Below, piece after piece: positions 1 through 8,012 of a stretch of 64,000 nucleotides of DNA. Every line of letters begins with the position of its first letter. The first letter of the stretch is position 1. Source of the DNA: Bradyrhizobium sp. CCBAU 53421 (lineage in GTDB: Bacteria > Pseudomonadota > Alphaproteobacteria > Rhizobiales > Xanthobacteraceae); NCBI RefSeq assembly GCF_015291625.1, contig NZ_CP030047.1:6386001-6450000 (forward strand). Direction: 5' to 3'. The notes beneath the pieces were generated by a model. It was given only the letters and a program-made list of their open reading frames with translations. It ran no database searches and was not told the origin of the DNA. The translations under genes were made by a program, and so were the position numbers.

Positions 1-276
1 GCGACCGCATTGGCAGCGGTCGCCTTCTTGCTTGGAAGTTCAGGCGTTTTCGCCGCTGAATTGGGCATCTATAAAGCCCCGCGCGCCGTCGAGCGCGTCG
101 GCGGCAACTGCCAGCGGCTGCAATATTGTCATGGCGATGTCTGCCAGTGGAAGCGGGTCTGCTGGCACGGTTGCCCGGATCGCTATTCCTGCGCGCCGCT
201 CTACGGCGCTTACGGGCCGTATGGCGGCCGCGACTACTGGGCGGCCTATAGCTACGGCGACCTGCGCCCGTTCTGA
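1..276 (+). CDS. Small secreted protein, 5' end outside window
   Basis: The reading frame is open from the first base of the window, so the true start probably lies upstream; a TTG at 10 is the first possible start inside. The visible N-terminus is a hydrophobic stretch ending in an AxA-type site (GVFAAE), as in a Sec signal peptide. The mature part of about 70 residues is rich in Cys (six), Tyr and Gly and ends SYGDLRPF. The paired cysteines suggest a disulfide-stabilised envelope or exported protein. I do not recognise a named family. It is followed by a spacer with AT-rich sequence (281-299) and another small gene in the same direction. Confidence 0.6.
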   Translation, partial: ATALAAVAFLLGSSGVFAAELGIYKAPRAVERVGGNCQRLQYCHGDVCQWKRVCWHGCPDRYSCAPLYGAYGPYGGRDYWAAYSYGDLRPF

Positions 277-375
277 ATGTTAATTGATTAACATAACCAT
301 CGACCGCCGGCCGGCACCGCGCCGGCGGATTTGCGACGACCGGCTTAACCCCGGCTTAGGACCCGGCCCGATAAT

Positions 376-651
376 ATGCGGGCGCAGGGTTTGGTTATGT
401 TATTTGTATTGCTTGGCAATTTGATCGGCGGCACCGTGCTCGGGCTGCGCCAGCATTGTCTGGTGCTGGTGCCGGTCGCGCTTGCGGAACTCACGCTGCT
501 GGCCGCCATCGGAGGCGCGTGGTCGGAGACCGCGTTGCTCATGATCACCGCCATGGTGTCGCTGCAGGGCGGATATCTCGCGAGCACCTTCGCGCCGCGG
601 CTCCGGTCCCGCACCTCGCCGCCGCTCATCGCACTGCGTCGTCCTCATTAA
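376..651 (+). CDS. Small membrane protein, unknown function
   Basis: This 91-residue protein has two or three hydrophobic segments (about residues 7-23, 28-48 and 53-72) and a basic C-terminal tail rich in Arg and Pro. It precedes the large polysaccharide-type membrane protein at 762 on the same strand, but the gap is 110 bp, so co-transcription is uncertain. A second ATG at 397 would also leave a full membrane protein, so the start is not settled. There is no domain I can name. It is called real because the hydrophobic periodicity is consistent, but a competing minus-strand frame overlaps it. Confidence 0.45.
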   Translation: MRAQGLVMLFVLLGNLIGGTVLGLRQHCLVLVPVALAELTLLAAIGGAWSETALLMITAMVSLQGGYLASTFAPRLRSRTSPPLIALRRPH

Positions 652-761
652 CGCGGCATAACGCAGCTTTACCTGGCACGCCCGATTTCCATTGACCTCG
701 CGGCGAGCGCAGGGCATCCCGCTGCCTTGCGTTCTCATCTTCCGCAGGACCTGCCCCTCTC

Positions 762-2042
762 GTGTGGAACGTCACGGCTTTTGTCTGCATCTTGATCGGG
801 GCATCGATTCCGGTGGGTCTCGTCGACGCATCGCTGGCGACCGGTCTCGTCGGCGCCGCAACCTCGCTCGCCCTGCTGGCCAGTCTCTCGGCGATCCGTC
901 CAGGTGAACTGTCTTTCCTGAAGAGGGTCGCCGGCCCCGCCTTTGCGGCGGCGCTGGTCCCGATGCTCTGGATCATCCTGCAAATGCTGCCGCTGACATT
1001 CCGGGCGCATCCGGTGTGGAAGTTCGCCGGCGAGACGCTGGGCGCGCCGCTCAGCGGCAGCATCACGATCGATACCGGTGCTAGCCTCGGCGCGCTGCTG
1101 CTCTGGCTGTCACTGCTCTCAGTGATGATCGCCGCCGCCGCGATTGCGATCGAAGCCCGCCGCGCCGACATGGTGGCCCGCACCATTGCCGCAACGGCCG
1201 CAGTTGCCGCGGTGATCCTGCTGCTCAGCGATCCCCTCAAAGCCTGGCTCGGCGCTGCGCGCGACGAGACGGCAAGCGGATTCCTCATCGTCGTTCTGAT
1301 TGGCGTTCCGTTCAGCCTTGCGCGTGCGCTCGACACCGGTGGACACGCCGACGGCCGCACCGCGGCCCAGCTGACGCGATTGCGCTGGCTGCTCGCCGGC
1401 GGCGCACTGTTCTGCGCCGCCAGCGCCTGCTGGTACGGACGGCGCGGCGCCGCAATCGCAATCGCCGCCGGAGCAGCGCTCGTCCTGATGACCTTCGCCG
1501 CGCGAAAGCTGCATCTGCATCGCTGGAGCAGCGCCGCCGCGGCCGTTGCGATCGCGCTGATCGCGCTGGCGACGGCGATCGCCAACCGTCACCCTGATGT
1601 CGCGCTCGCCATCGCCTTCGTCCGCGCGCCGGCCGAACTCGTGCAATCGACCCACAATCTGCTCGCCGACCTGCCCGCGCTCGGCAGCGGCGCCGGCACC
1701 ACGGCAACGCTGGCATCGACCTATATGGACTGGCAGGGGGCCACCACGCGGCCCGTGGTGGCGACCAGTGCCGCAGCCTTGATCGCGCAATTCGGTTCCG
1801 CCATGTTCTGGACTCTACTCGCGGTTACGGTCGCGGGCATCGCCGCGTTCACGGCCGGTGCACGCAATCGCGGCCGTGACTGGTCCTATCCCGCGGCGGC
1901 GGCAGCCGTGTTGCTGACGCTGCTGCTTGCCGTCTTCACCTTGCCGGAGCTGCCGGCGCTGCCCGGAGTGGTCGTGTTGGGAGCCGTGATCGGAACAGGA
2001 CTGGCGCAGCGGATCAGCCGTTCACGGTTGCAGGCGGGCTAG
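762..2042 (+). CDS. O-antigen ligase/polymerase-like integral membrane protein
   Basis: This 426-residue protein starts at GTG and is built almost entirely of hydrophobic segments, with ten or more predicted membrane spans. A periplasmic-type loop lies in the second half (around residues 290-335, with the motif SGAGTTATLASTY). The length, topology and neighbourhood resemble the Wzy/WaaL (O-antigen ligase) superfamily, which joins lipid-linked repeat units or transfers them to an acceptor. It lies upstream of a phosphatase gene (8 bp gap) and faces a sugar transferase at 3425-4867. The family assignment rests on topology and context rather than on a diagnostic motif. Confidence 0.6.
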   Translation: MWNVTAFVCILIGASIPVGLVDASLATGLVGAATSLALLASLSAIRPGELSFLKRVAGPAFAAALVPMLWIILQMLPLTFRAHPVWKFAGETLGAPLSGSITIDTGASLGALLLWLSLLSVMIAAAAIAIEARRADMVARTIAATAAVAAVILLLSDPLKAWLGAARDETASGFLIVVLIGVPFSLARALDTGGHADGRTAAQLTRLRWLLAGGALFCAASACWYGRRGAAIAIAAGAALVLMTFAARKLHLHRWSSAAAAVAIALIALATAIANRHPDVALAIAFVRAPAELVQSTHNLLADLPALGSGAGTTATLASTYMDWQGATTRPVVATSAAALIAQFGSAMFWTLLAVTVAGIAAFTAGARNRGRDWSYPAAAAAVLLTLLLAVFTLPELPALPGVVVLGAVIGTGLAQRISRSRLQAG

Positions 2043-2049
2043 TCGCCAG

Positions 2050-2829
2050 ATGCGCAAGCTCCTCCGGCGGATGGTCGGCCAGCCCGGCGACCTCGAACAT
2101 GACAAGGGCGACGAGACCTGCATCTACGCCGTCGGCGATATCCACGGACACGCCGACCTGCTGCACGAGATCTGCGCCCACATCGATGCCGACATCCGCG
2201 AGTTCCGGCCGGCGCGGCCGATCCAGGTGTTCCTCGGCGACTACATCGATCGCGGACCGGATTCGCGCGATGTGATCGCGATGCTCGAGCAGCGCCGCCG
2301 GAGCCGCAGCATGGTCTGCCTGCTCGGCAATCACGAGGCCTGCCTGCTGGAGTTTCTCGTCAATCCCGACATGCTTGCACAATGGCGGCAGTTCGGCGGC
2401 CTGCAGACGCTGATGTCCTACGGACTGACGCCCTCGCCCAATCCCGACGCCGCGGAACGGCGGGCGCTCGCGCGAGCATTGATGCGCCAGATGCCGCCGG
2501 CCCATCTCGCCTTCCTGCGCTCGCTGCCGATCTGTTATGTGCACAGCCGCTATTTCTTCGTGCATGCCGGCGTCAGGCCCGGTGTCCCGCTCAACCAGCA
2601 GCGCAAGGAAGACCTGCTCTGGATCCGCGACGACTTCCTGGTCTCGGAAGATGATTTCGGCAAGGTCGTGGTCCACGGCCATACGCCGGTGCACGAGGCC
2701 GAACTGCTGCACAACCGCATCAATGTCGACACCGGCGCCTATGCGACGGGCCGGCTCACCTGCGTCAAGCTGGAGGGCGCGCGGCGCACCTTGCTGATGA
2801 CCGGCAACCGGGCCGTGCGCCATGGCTAG
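2050..2829 (+). CDS. Calcineurin-like metallophosphoesterase (Ser/Thr phosphatase type)
   Basis: This 259-residue protein carries the ordered metal-binding motifs of the PPP-type phosphoesterases: GDIHGH (about residues 31-36), GDYIDRG (about 64-70), GNHE (about 97-100) and a C-terminal HGHTP (about 210-214). These coordinate a dinuclear metal centre that hydrolyses phosphomonoesters, often phosphoprotein. It starts 8 bp after the O-antigen-ligase-like gene, and its 3' end overlaps the next gene by 8 bp, so the three are probably translated from one message. The role in polysaccharide control is inferred from position only. Confidence 0.88.
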   Translation: MRKLLRRMVGQPGDLEHDKGDETCIYAVGDIHGHADLLHEICAHIDADIREFRPARPIQVFLGDYIDRGPDSRDVIAMLEQRRRSRSMVCLLGNHEACLLEFLVNPDMLAQWRQFGGLQTLMSYGLTPSPNPDAAERRALARALMRQMPPAHLAFLRSLPICYVHSRYFFVHAGVRPGVPLNQQRKEDLLWIRDDFLVSEDDFGKVVVHGHTPVHEAELLHNRINVDTGAYATGRLTCVKLEGARRTLLMTGNRAVRHG

Positions 2830-3418
2830 CGCGAACGCTGATGCGATCGGACGGTACGCGCGGCAGCTGTCGCCGGCTTTCGTGCCGGCCGTCGTCCTGA
2901 TCGGCGCCGCGACGCTGGCGTTGTCGGCCTGGTGGCTCGCCGCCGATGCAATGCGCGGCAAGCCTTCGCTCGCCGCCGGTCTCGGCGTCGTCAGAAGCGA
3001 GCTGTGGCTCGCCGACGGCTGGAGCGAATTGCAGACCTCGCCCGAGATAGCCGAAGCCGCCTTCACGCGCGCGCTGCGGCTCTCTCCGATGGATGCCGGC
3101 GCCTGGTTCGGCCTCGCCTCGGCGACCGGGCGGTTCGACTGGCTGAACCCGACTGCGTCGAAAGCGCTGAAGATGTCCTACTACACCGGCTTCAACCGCC
3201 GCGACCTGATCGCGCCGCGCCTGATCCTGCTGGCGCAGGTCGACACCACGCGCGATGTCGAGCTGGTCGATCTGCTGCAGCGGCAGATTCGCTTGATCCT
3301 CACCCGCGCCCCGGAGCTGAAGCCTGCGCTCGGCCAGGCCTATCGTGTGGCGACCGATGCCAACCGGCATGTCATCGAGGCGGAATTCAAGGACGCCAAC
3401 CAGAGCCTTCCGGAGTAA
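2822..3418 (+). CDS. TPR-like membrane-anchored protein
   Basis: This 198-residue protein has one N-terminal membrane segment (about residues 20-42, around AVVLIGAATLALSAWWLA), then a soluble helical part. A stretch near residues 75-110 (AEAAFTRALRLSPMDAGAWF) fits a tetratricopeptide repeat. It overlaps the upstream phosphatase gene by 8 bp, which implies translational coupling. TPR proteins usually act as scaffolds; here it could link the phosphatase to the polysaccharide machinery, but that is inference. It is convergent with the sugar transferase, whose stop lies 6 bp away. Confidence 0.65.
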   Translation: MASANADAIGRYARQLSPAFVPAVVLIGAATLALSAWWLAADAMRGKPSLAAGLGVVRSELWLADGWSELQTSPEIAEAAFTRALRLSPMDAGAWFGLASATGRFDWLNPTASKALKMSYYTGFNRRDLIAPRLILLAQVDTTRDVELVDLLQRQIRLILTRAPELKPALGQAYRVATDANRHVIEAEFKDANQSLPE

Positions 3419-3424
3419 GGCGCG

Positions 3425-4867
3425 TCAGACGCCCTTGTGGCGCAGCACTGCGCCGACCGTGCGCAGCAGGATGCGCAGGTCGAGCACGAAGCTCCAGCTC
3501 TTGATGTAGATGAGGTCGTGCGCGACGCGCAGCTGCATGTCCTCGATCGCGGGCGTCGCGCCGCGCAGTCCTTGAACCTGCGCGAGACCGGTGATGCCCG
3601 GCTTGACGTGCTGGCGCTGCGCATAGCTCGCAATCAGCTTCGAATATTTGTCGTCATGCGCCAGCGCGTGCGGCCGCGGTCCGACCAGCGACATGTCGCC
3701 GCGCAGCACGTTCACCAGCTGCGGCAGCTCGTCGATGCTGCGGCGGCGCAGCGTCGCGCCGATCCCGGTCAGCCGCGGATCGTTGGCGCGCGCCTGCGTG
3801 ATGACGTCGCCGTCCTCGAGCACATGCATGGAGCGGAATTTGAGGATGGTGAATTGCTTGCCGTCGAACCCGTTGCGGCGCTGCCGGAACAGGACCGGCC
3901 CCCTGGAGTCGAGCTTGATCGCAATCGCGGTCCCGATCAGAAGCGGCGCGAACAGCACCAGCAGGCCGCTCGATGCCACGATGTCGAACAGCCGCTTGCC
4001 GGCGCGCTCGACCGAGGTGAGCGGCGAGCGCTGCATTTCCAGCGTCGGGATCGGGCCGGACGTCACCATCCGCAGCGCCAGGAACCGCTCCGCCGTCCGA
4101 TCCGGCAGCAGCCGCACCGGCAGCGGTGACGCCCGCAACTGATCGCACACGAACTGGATGCGCGGTTCCTGCTGCCAGGGGATCGCCAGGACGATCTCGT
4201 CGGCGCCGCACTCCCGCGCCGCGTGAATCGCTGAGGCGACGGCGGCGCGATCGTCCGCGTCATCGGACAGGCCGGACAACTGCACCCGTCGTACCTCGCT
4301 GAGGCCGAAATCGCGCAGCAGGCTCGATTGCCGCACCCGGGACAATTCGTCCGCCATCCCGACCACGACCGCGCGGCGCGTCGCCAGCATGCCGCGGTCG
4401 ATCGCGCGTTGCAGCGGTGCCTGCAGCAGCATCCGTCCAGTCACCAGCCCGAGGCCGCCGATCAGGCCAAACGACATCACCGATCCGCGCGAGACGCCGG
4501 AGCCGACCTTCAGCAGGAAGATGATCAGGGTCATCAGCAGGACGACCAGCAGCCAGCCGCCGAGCAGGCTGCTCCAGCGCCGGTCGAGGCCGGCCAGCAC
4601 TTGCGCATTATAGAGGCCCTGCGACTTCGCCACGAACATGTGAAGGATGGCGGCGAGGACCCCGATCCCTAGAAAACCCTCGAAGCTGTTGCTATAAACC
4701 GTGTGGTAGTAAAACAGGTGATAGGCCGCACCGCCAATGATGCTGGACAGCACGACGATGATCATCTCGAAGGCGACAGCAAACGCTTCGAGCGAGGCAA
4801 AAGCGAACGAGAAGGCGCCGAAGTTAACCGGTACCTTCGCTATTCGAGCGTCCGAAAGGTCGGTCAT
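3425..4867 (-). CDS. Polyprenyl-phosphate sugar-1-phosphate transferase (WcaJ/ExoY type)
   Basis: This is a 480-residue protein with the three-part layout of the long undecaprenyl-phosphate glucose phosphotransferases. Four or so N-terminal membrane spans are followed by a Rossmann-like middle domain starting near VVVGMADELSRVR. The C-terminal bacterial sugar transferase domain begins at KRLFDIVASS and contains KFRSMH, RRRSIDELPQ and GPRPHAL. The enzyme loads the first sugar phosphate on undecaprenyl phosphate at the inner membrane and so starts exopolysaccharide repeat-unit synthesis. It faces the ligase-like gene, supporting a shared polysaccharide locus. The promoter must lie in the 101 bp shared with the divergent gene at 4969. 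Confidence 0.92.
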   Translation of the reverse strand: MTDLSDARIAKVPVNFGAFSFAFASLEAFAVAFEMIIVVLSSIIGGAAYHLFYYHTVYSNSFEGFLGIGVLAAILHMFVAKSQGLYNAQVLAGLDRRWSSLLGGWLLVVLLMTLIIFLLKVGSGVSRGSVMSFGLIGGLGLVTGRMLLQAPLQRAIDRGMLATRRAVVVGMADELSRVRQSSLLRDFGLSEVRRVQLSGLSDDADDRAAVASAIHAARECGADEIVLAIPWQQEPRIQFVCDQLRASPLPVRLLPDRTAERFLALRMVTSGPIPTLEMQRSPLTSVERAGKRLFDIVASSGLLVLFAPLLIGTAIAIKLDSRGPVLFRQRRNGFDGKQFTILKFRSMHVLEDGDVITQARANDPRLTGIGATLRRRSIDELPQLVNVLRGDMSLVGPRPHALAHDDKYSKLIASYAQRQHVKPGITGLAQVQGLRGATPAIEDMQLRVAHDLIYIKSWSFVLDLRILLRTVGAVLRHKGV

Positions 4868-4916
4868 CGGGAATTAACATTCGTGTTAACAATTCATATG
4901 CGCATTATCACTATCA

Positions 4917-4944
4917 GGCAGGTCGTGAGCTCGCAAGACCTGCC
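4917..4944. repeat. Inverted repeat upstream of the 4969 gene
   Basis: Eight-base arms GGCAGGTC and GACCTGCC enclose a 12-base loop. The repeat lies in the divergent spacer, 24 bp before the start codon at 4969. It could be a 5' leader hairpin or an operator. No T-run follows, so it is not a classical terminator. Confidence 0.5.
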
Positions 4945-4968
4945 GGCAATGTCAGGCAGAGAGCATCC

Positions 4969-5274
4969 ATGAGTTCATCGGCAGGCGAAACCGAGGCCGC
5001 GCTGTTGGCCCTCCTCCATCTCATCCGTCTGATGGGTGCCGAGCTGGTCGCCGGCCAGCACCGCGACGACGTCGAGTTGCTGGTCAAAGCGGTCGAAACA
5101 AAGCTGCGCTCGGCCCGCTTTCCGGCCGAAATGCCGAACCAGGATATCGTCAAAGGCTTGGACCTCGCTCAGGCGAGGTTACGTCCAATCCTCGAGGAGC
5201 TGCGTGCAAGATCCGAGAAGGCGCATCTGAGCGACCAGCTGCTGCTGGCGCCCAGGCCCTCGCGTATCCATTAA
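4969..5274 (+). CDS. Small helical protein, unknown function
   Basis: This 101-residue protein starts MSSSAGETEAALLALLHLIRL and is mostly amphipathic helix, with no membrane segment and no signal peptide. The sequence between residues 10 and 85 has regular Leu/Ala spacing that suggests a helical bundle. It is transcribed away from the sugar transferase and ends 14 bp before the stop of the convergent OrfA-like gene. I do not recognise a named domain. The good start context and typical third-position GC make it a credible gene. Confidence 0.6.
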   Translation: MSSSAGETEAALLALLHLIRLMGAELVAGQHRDDVELLVKAVETKLRSARFPAEMPNQDIVKGLDLAQARLRPILEELRARSEKAHLSDQLLLAPRPSRIH

Positions 5275-5288
5275 CGGATCAGCTTACG

Positions 5289-5663
5289 TCAGCTCTGGAC
5301 TTCACCACGGCGGGGCAAACTGTTGCCGCCGCTGGACCTGAGCGCAAGCTTCTCCTCGATCTTCATTTTCTCGAGCAGTAGGTCGGTCACGATCCGGCGC
5401 AGCCGTTCATTTTCCAGCCGCAATTCGTCAATACGGTTGTGGACGTGGGGAATACCATCTCGATCATCAGTGCGAGCGGCAAGCTCGGTCACCGTACCGT
5501 TCGGCTGGTGGCCGCGCGCGGCCTCCTGCTTGCGCCAGCGGTGAAATGTCATCACGCTAACGCCCAGCACCTTGCACGCTTGGGCCTGTGACTGCCCCCG
5601 CGCCATGAGTTCCTCGGCTTGTTTGACCTTGGAACTGATCTCGTCAGTTGAATGACGCCTCAT
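5289..5663 (-). CDS. Orphan IS3 OrfA-like helix-turn-helix protein
   Basis: This 124-residue protein resembles the first ORF of IS3-family transposases. An N-terminal helix-turn-helix (about residues 6-45, QACKVLGVSVMTFHRWRKQ) is followed by a linker, then a leucine-rich coiled coil near residues 80-108 (ENERLRRIVTDLLLEKMKIE). In IS3 elements this protein binds terminal repeats and is extended by frameshifting into the DDE catalytic ORF. No OrfB, DDE domain or terminal inverted repeat is visible within 1 kb on either side, so this is a solo or domesticated copy, or the remnant of one. The coiled-coil motif recurs in the two small proteins at 6333 and 6720. Confidence 0.75.
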   Translation of the reverse strand: MRRHSTDEISSKVKQAEELMARGQSQAQACKVLGVSVMTFHRWRKQEAARGHQPNGTVTELAARTDDRDGIPHVHNRIDELRLENERLRRIVTDLLLEKMKIEEKLALRSSGGNSLPRRGEVQS

Positions 5664-6332
5664 TGGTCATCTCATTGCCCCCTAGATTAGCAATAATCGC
5701 ATGGCCTATAAGCTATGTAAATGCAACAGGAAATTCAAATTGAGGATTTCCCGGGGGTCCTTCGGGAGCCTCGAACTTGCCGTCGGCAGCGCCGCATTGT
5801 GCGAAGAAACGCCGAAGCTGCAAGGTATTTACCGGAATATATGAGCGATATTCCTGCCGAAAGGCCACCTCACAGAAAAAGTTATACGACTTTTTGCCCA
5901 TGACAATTTGATCTGGATAACTGGCGCACCGTTTGCATTCCCAAACGAGAAGCAAATGAGAACATCCAATCGGTCCTGCGACAGATTGTGAGTGCACCAT
6001 GCCTCTCCGTGTTAGCTACGCCGCCGGTCAAGCAAAAGTTTCACAAAATTATAACAAATTAATCCCGCGACCTTCGCGTCCGATTGCTTGCCGGCGCGCA
6101 CGCGCAGCGGTAGTTACTACGACGTTAGGCGTCATGGGGGTTTCAACGTATTTGAGGATTATTTTCAGGAGACCTAACACTCATAACTCGATCCGCGAAT
6201 TATCAATTAGGCGCTTTCCCACCCGAAGCCATCTGGCGGAGCCACGACCGCCCGACAATCCCTGAACCTGTTCTGCGCTGACGCTTGTCAGAGCCTGCCT
6301 CTGATCAACATTTTATTGCGAGGATCGACACT
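5664..6332. other. 669-bp stretch without a convincing gene
   Basis: Base composition is visibly lower in GC than the neighbouring genes. Short frames exist (for example 5713-6000 on the minus strand), but none has a ribosome-binding site, a recognisable fold or GC-rich third positions. No terminal inverted repeats of an insertion sequence were found. It may hold a decayed mobile element or a non-coding RNA; nothing specific is supported. Confidence 0.4.
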
Positions 6333-6521
6333 ATGGCGCGTCTCAAGGTCTTCGAGGGGAAGCAATCCGCGTGCAGCGAGGCGACCGAGGCCCTGGAACG
6401 CCTCGTCGCCGAGAATTCCGAGCTCCGCCATACCGCCGTCGAGCTGGTGTTGCAGACCTGGATCCTGCGCGAGCGCCTGTCCGATGTCGTGGTGCACAAG
6501 CCGGTGCGGCAAGAGCACTGA
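6333..6521 (+). CDS. Small helical protein with ENxxLR motif
   Basis: This is a 62-residue protein. The ATG at 6333 is chosen because GAGG lies 7 bases upstream; a TTG at 6285 would add 16 residues without a site. The core (about residues 22-46, AENSELRHTAVELVLQTWIL) is a continuous amphipathic helix ending RERL. It matches the coiled-coil segment of the OrfA-like protein at 5289 and of the small protein at 6720. There is no membrane segment or signal peptide. The function is unknown; a role as an oligomerisation or partner-binding peptide is inferred from the helix alone. Confidence 0.55.
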   Translation: MARLKVFEGKQSACSEATEALERLVAENSELRHTAVELVLQTWILRERLSDVVVHKPVRQEH

Positions 6522-6719
6522 CTGTCCCTGCCCTCACCACCACAAATTGTCCGCGGCAAACATTCGCCTGACCGAGCCGGCTCGCCTGAACGAGGACCGG
6601 GCGGCGCATCATACAATTCAAAATTGAACTGTTCGCAGCAGCAAGCGGCCGCCATCCGCGCCGGACCGGCTTGGATGTGGCCGCAAATTCTGCTCAGTGA
6701 GAAAACAGGCTGACGGACT

Positions 6720-6929
6720 TCAGCTGTGAATTCGGCGCAAAGCCACGCGCGGCGTGTTCTGCTCGCGCGACATGCCAAACGAACGTGACGAGGCCGGACG
6801 CTCGTGGATTTCACGCAACGCTGCGATATCAAGCATCAGCGCAACGACTTCGTTGCGCAACGATTGATTGGTCGCGAGCAACGCCTCTTCGATTGGCTGA
6901 TGCGAATGTTGAACTTTGTGCTGCTTCAT
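6720..6929 (-). CDS. Small helical protein with NxxLR motif
   Basis: This is a 69-residue protein. The ATG at 6929 has GAGG 8 bases upstream. Residues 14-40 (EALLATNQSLRNEVVALMLD then IAALRE) form a leucine-rich helix that aligns without gaps to the helix of the protein at 6333. The C-terminal part is basic and probably disordered. It points toward the 6333 gene (convergent, about 200 bp apart). I do not recognise a family. The shared motif with its neighbours is the main support that it is a gene. Confidence 0.5.
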   Translation of the reverse strand: MKQHKVQHSHQPIEEALLATNQSLRNEVVALMLDIAALREIHERPASSRSFGMSREQNTPRVALRRIHS

Positions 6930-7693
6930 GGCGCGCCCTCGCTCTGCGGTTAAGGGTATGAGCGATGTGATTGAAGTTTCGATGACAGGGTTAGATCACG
7001 CACATGGAATGCGGTTAATGGGGCAGGTTTGCGACCAACATGGCTCCGCGTTAAATTTTCTCAATCAGGTTCCACAACCTGATCGCGAAGCGTTTGATCG
7101 CTGGCCTTATATGTGTCGCACAGGTGAGACGGCAGCGGCAGCGATAAGGCGCGCGGCCAAGCAACGCAGCTCAGCGTAGATCTGAAGCGCGACCAAGCGC
7201 ATGAAATTGCTTGGTGATCATTGATGGAGCGATGGCTTGTGCTGCCGAACGCGCGTTGATCGGCTATCACATTGTCGCCGCGTTACAGCGATGGCACGTC
7301 CAGGGCGCGCTCGGACACGCACAAGATATTCCACCAAAGCTGCCGGATAGACGCAAAATCTGCTGCCTCATCGATCGAGGATCGCAAAGTGTTTCGACCG
7401 GTCGCGAATATTGAAGCGGATTGCGAGCGTCCTGATCCGCACGAGCAATGCGACGAAATGTTTCAATGCTCGGGATCCGACGACAGCGATATTTGCCTCC
7501 GCCGGACTTCGAGCACGATAACGCTATTCTAATTCAAAATGAGCGCTGTCTTGGATCCAGTCTCGGCAGACAGATGCGAACGCGCTTTGCGCGTTCGCCG
7601 CATATCTACTTGCGCGATTTGCAGGGCGGGTGCGGCAGATTCGACCAACCGCCATAAGCATCGCTAATCCGCAACGCACGTCGCGATCGCGCG
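6930..7693. other. 764-bp stretch without a convincing gene
   Basis: Several short overlapping frames occur on both strands (for example 7211-7414 plus). None combines a ribosome-binding site, typical third-position GC and a plausible protein. The composition is lower in GC than the flanks, continuing the patch that starts at about 5.66 kb. I see no repeats with clear arms here. Confidence 0.4.
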
Positions 7694-7951
7694 CTATTTC
7701 GATTTCGGAGGCGTGTCGTCGTCCATCTTGCCGCCATTGGCGACGCACTTGTTGAAATAGTCGCGCTGGTCCTTGGCGCCGCCCCTCGCGCTGCCGGAAG
7801 CGGGATTGCCCGGCTGTCGCGGTGGAAACGCCCGCGCGACCAGGGCATCGCAGGCGCGCGCGACCTGGACGTCGATTGCGTGCGCCGGAACCATTGCGCT
7901 GGACGAGATGATCACGGCTGACGCGAACGCAAAACCATTGATAACCCTCAT
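7694..7951 (-). CDS. Small exported protein with signal peptide
   Basis: This is an 85-residue protein. The ATG at 7951 gives a standard signal peptide (MRVINGFAFASAVIISSSAM, cleavage after AHA), whereas the longer frame upstream would run into the epimerase gene. The mature chain of about 60 residues contains two Cys (RACDALVARA and FNKCVANGG) and a Lys-rich end. A periplasmic location is expected. No named family is recognised. It lies just downstream of the epimerase on the same strand (61 bp gap) and might share its transcript. Confidence 0.6.
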   Translation of the reverse strand: MRVINGFAFASAVIISSSAMVPAHAIDVQVARACDALVARAFPPRQPGNPASGSARGGAKDQRDYFNKCVANGGKMDDDTPPKSK

Positions 7952-8012
7952 TGCCGCACTCCGTTCCACGCCGAGCCGGTTTCTCGCGAGCCGGAATTCG
8001 CGAGGGAGCGCA

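Noticed and set aside
5713..6000. 95-codon minus-strand frame in the low-GC patch
   Set aside because: No ribosome-binding site, no domain, and a composition unlike coding DNA here; left as possible only.
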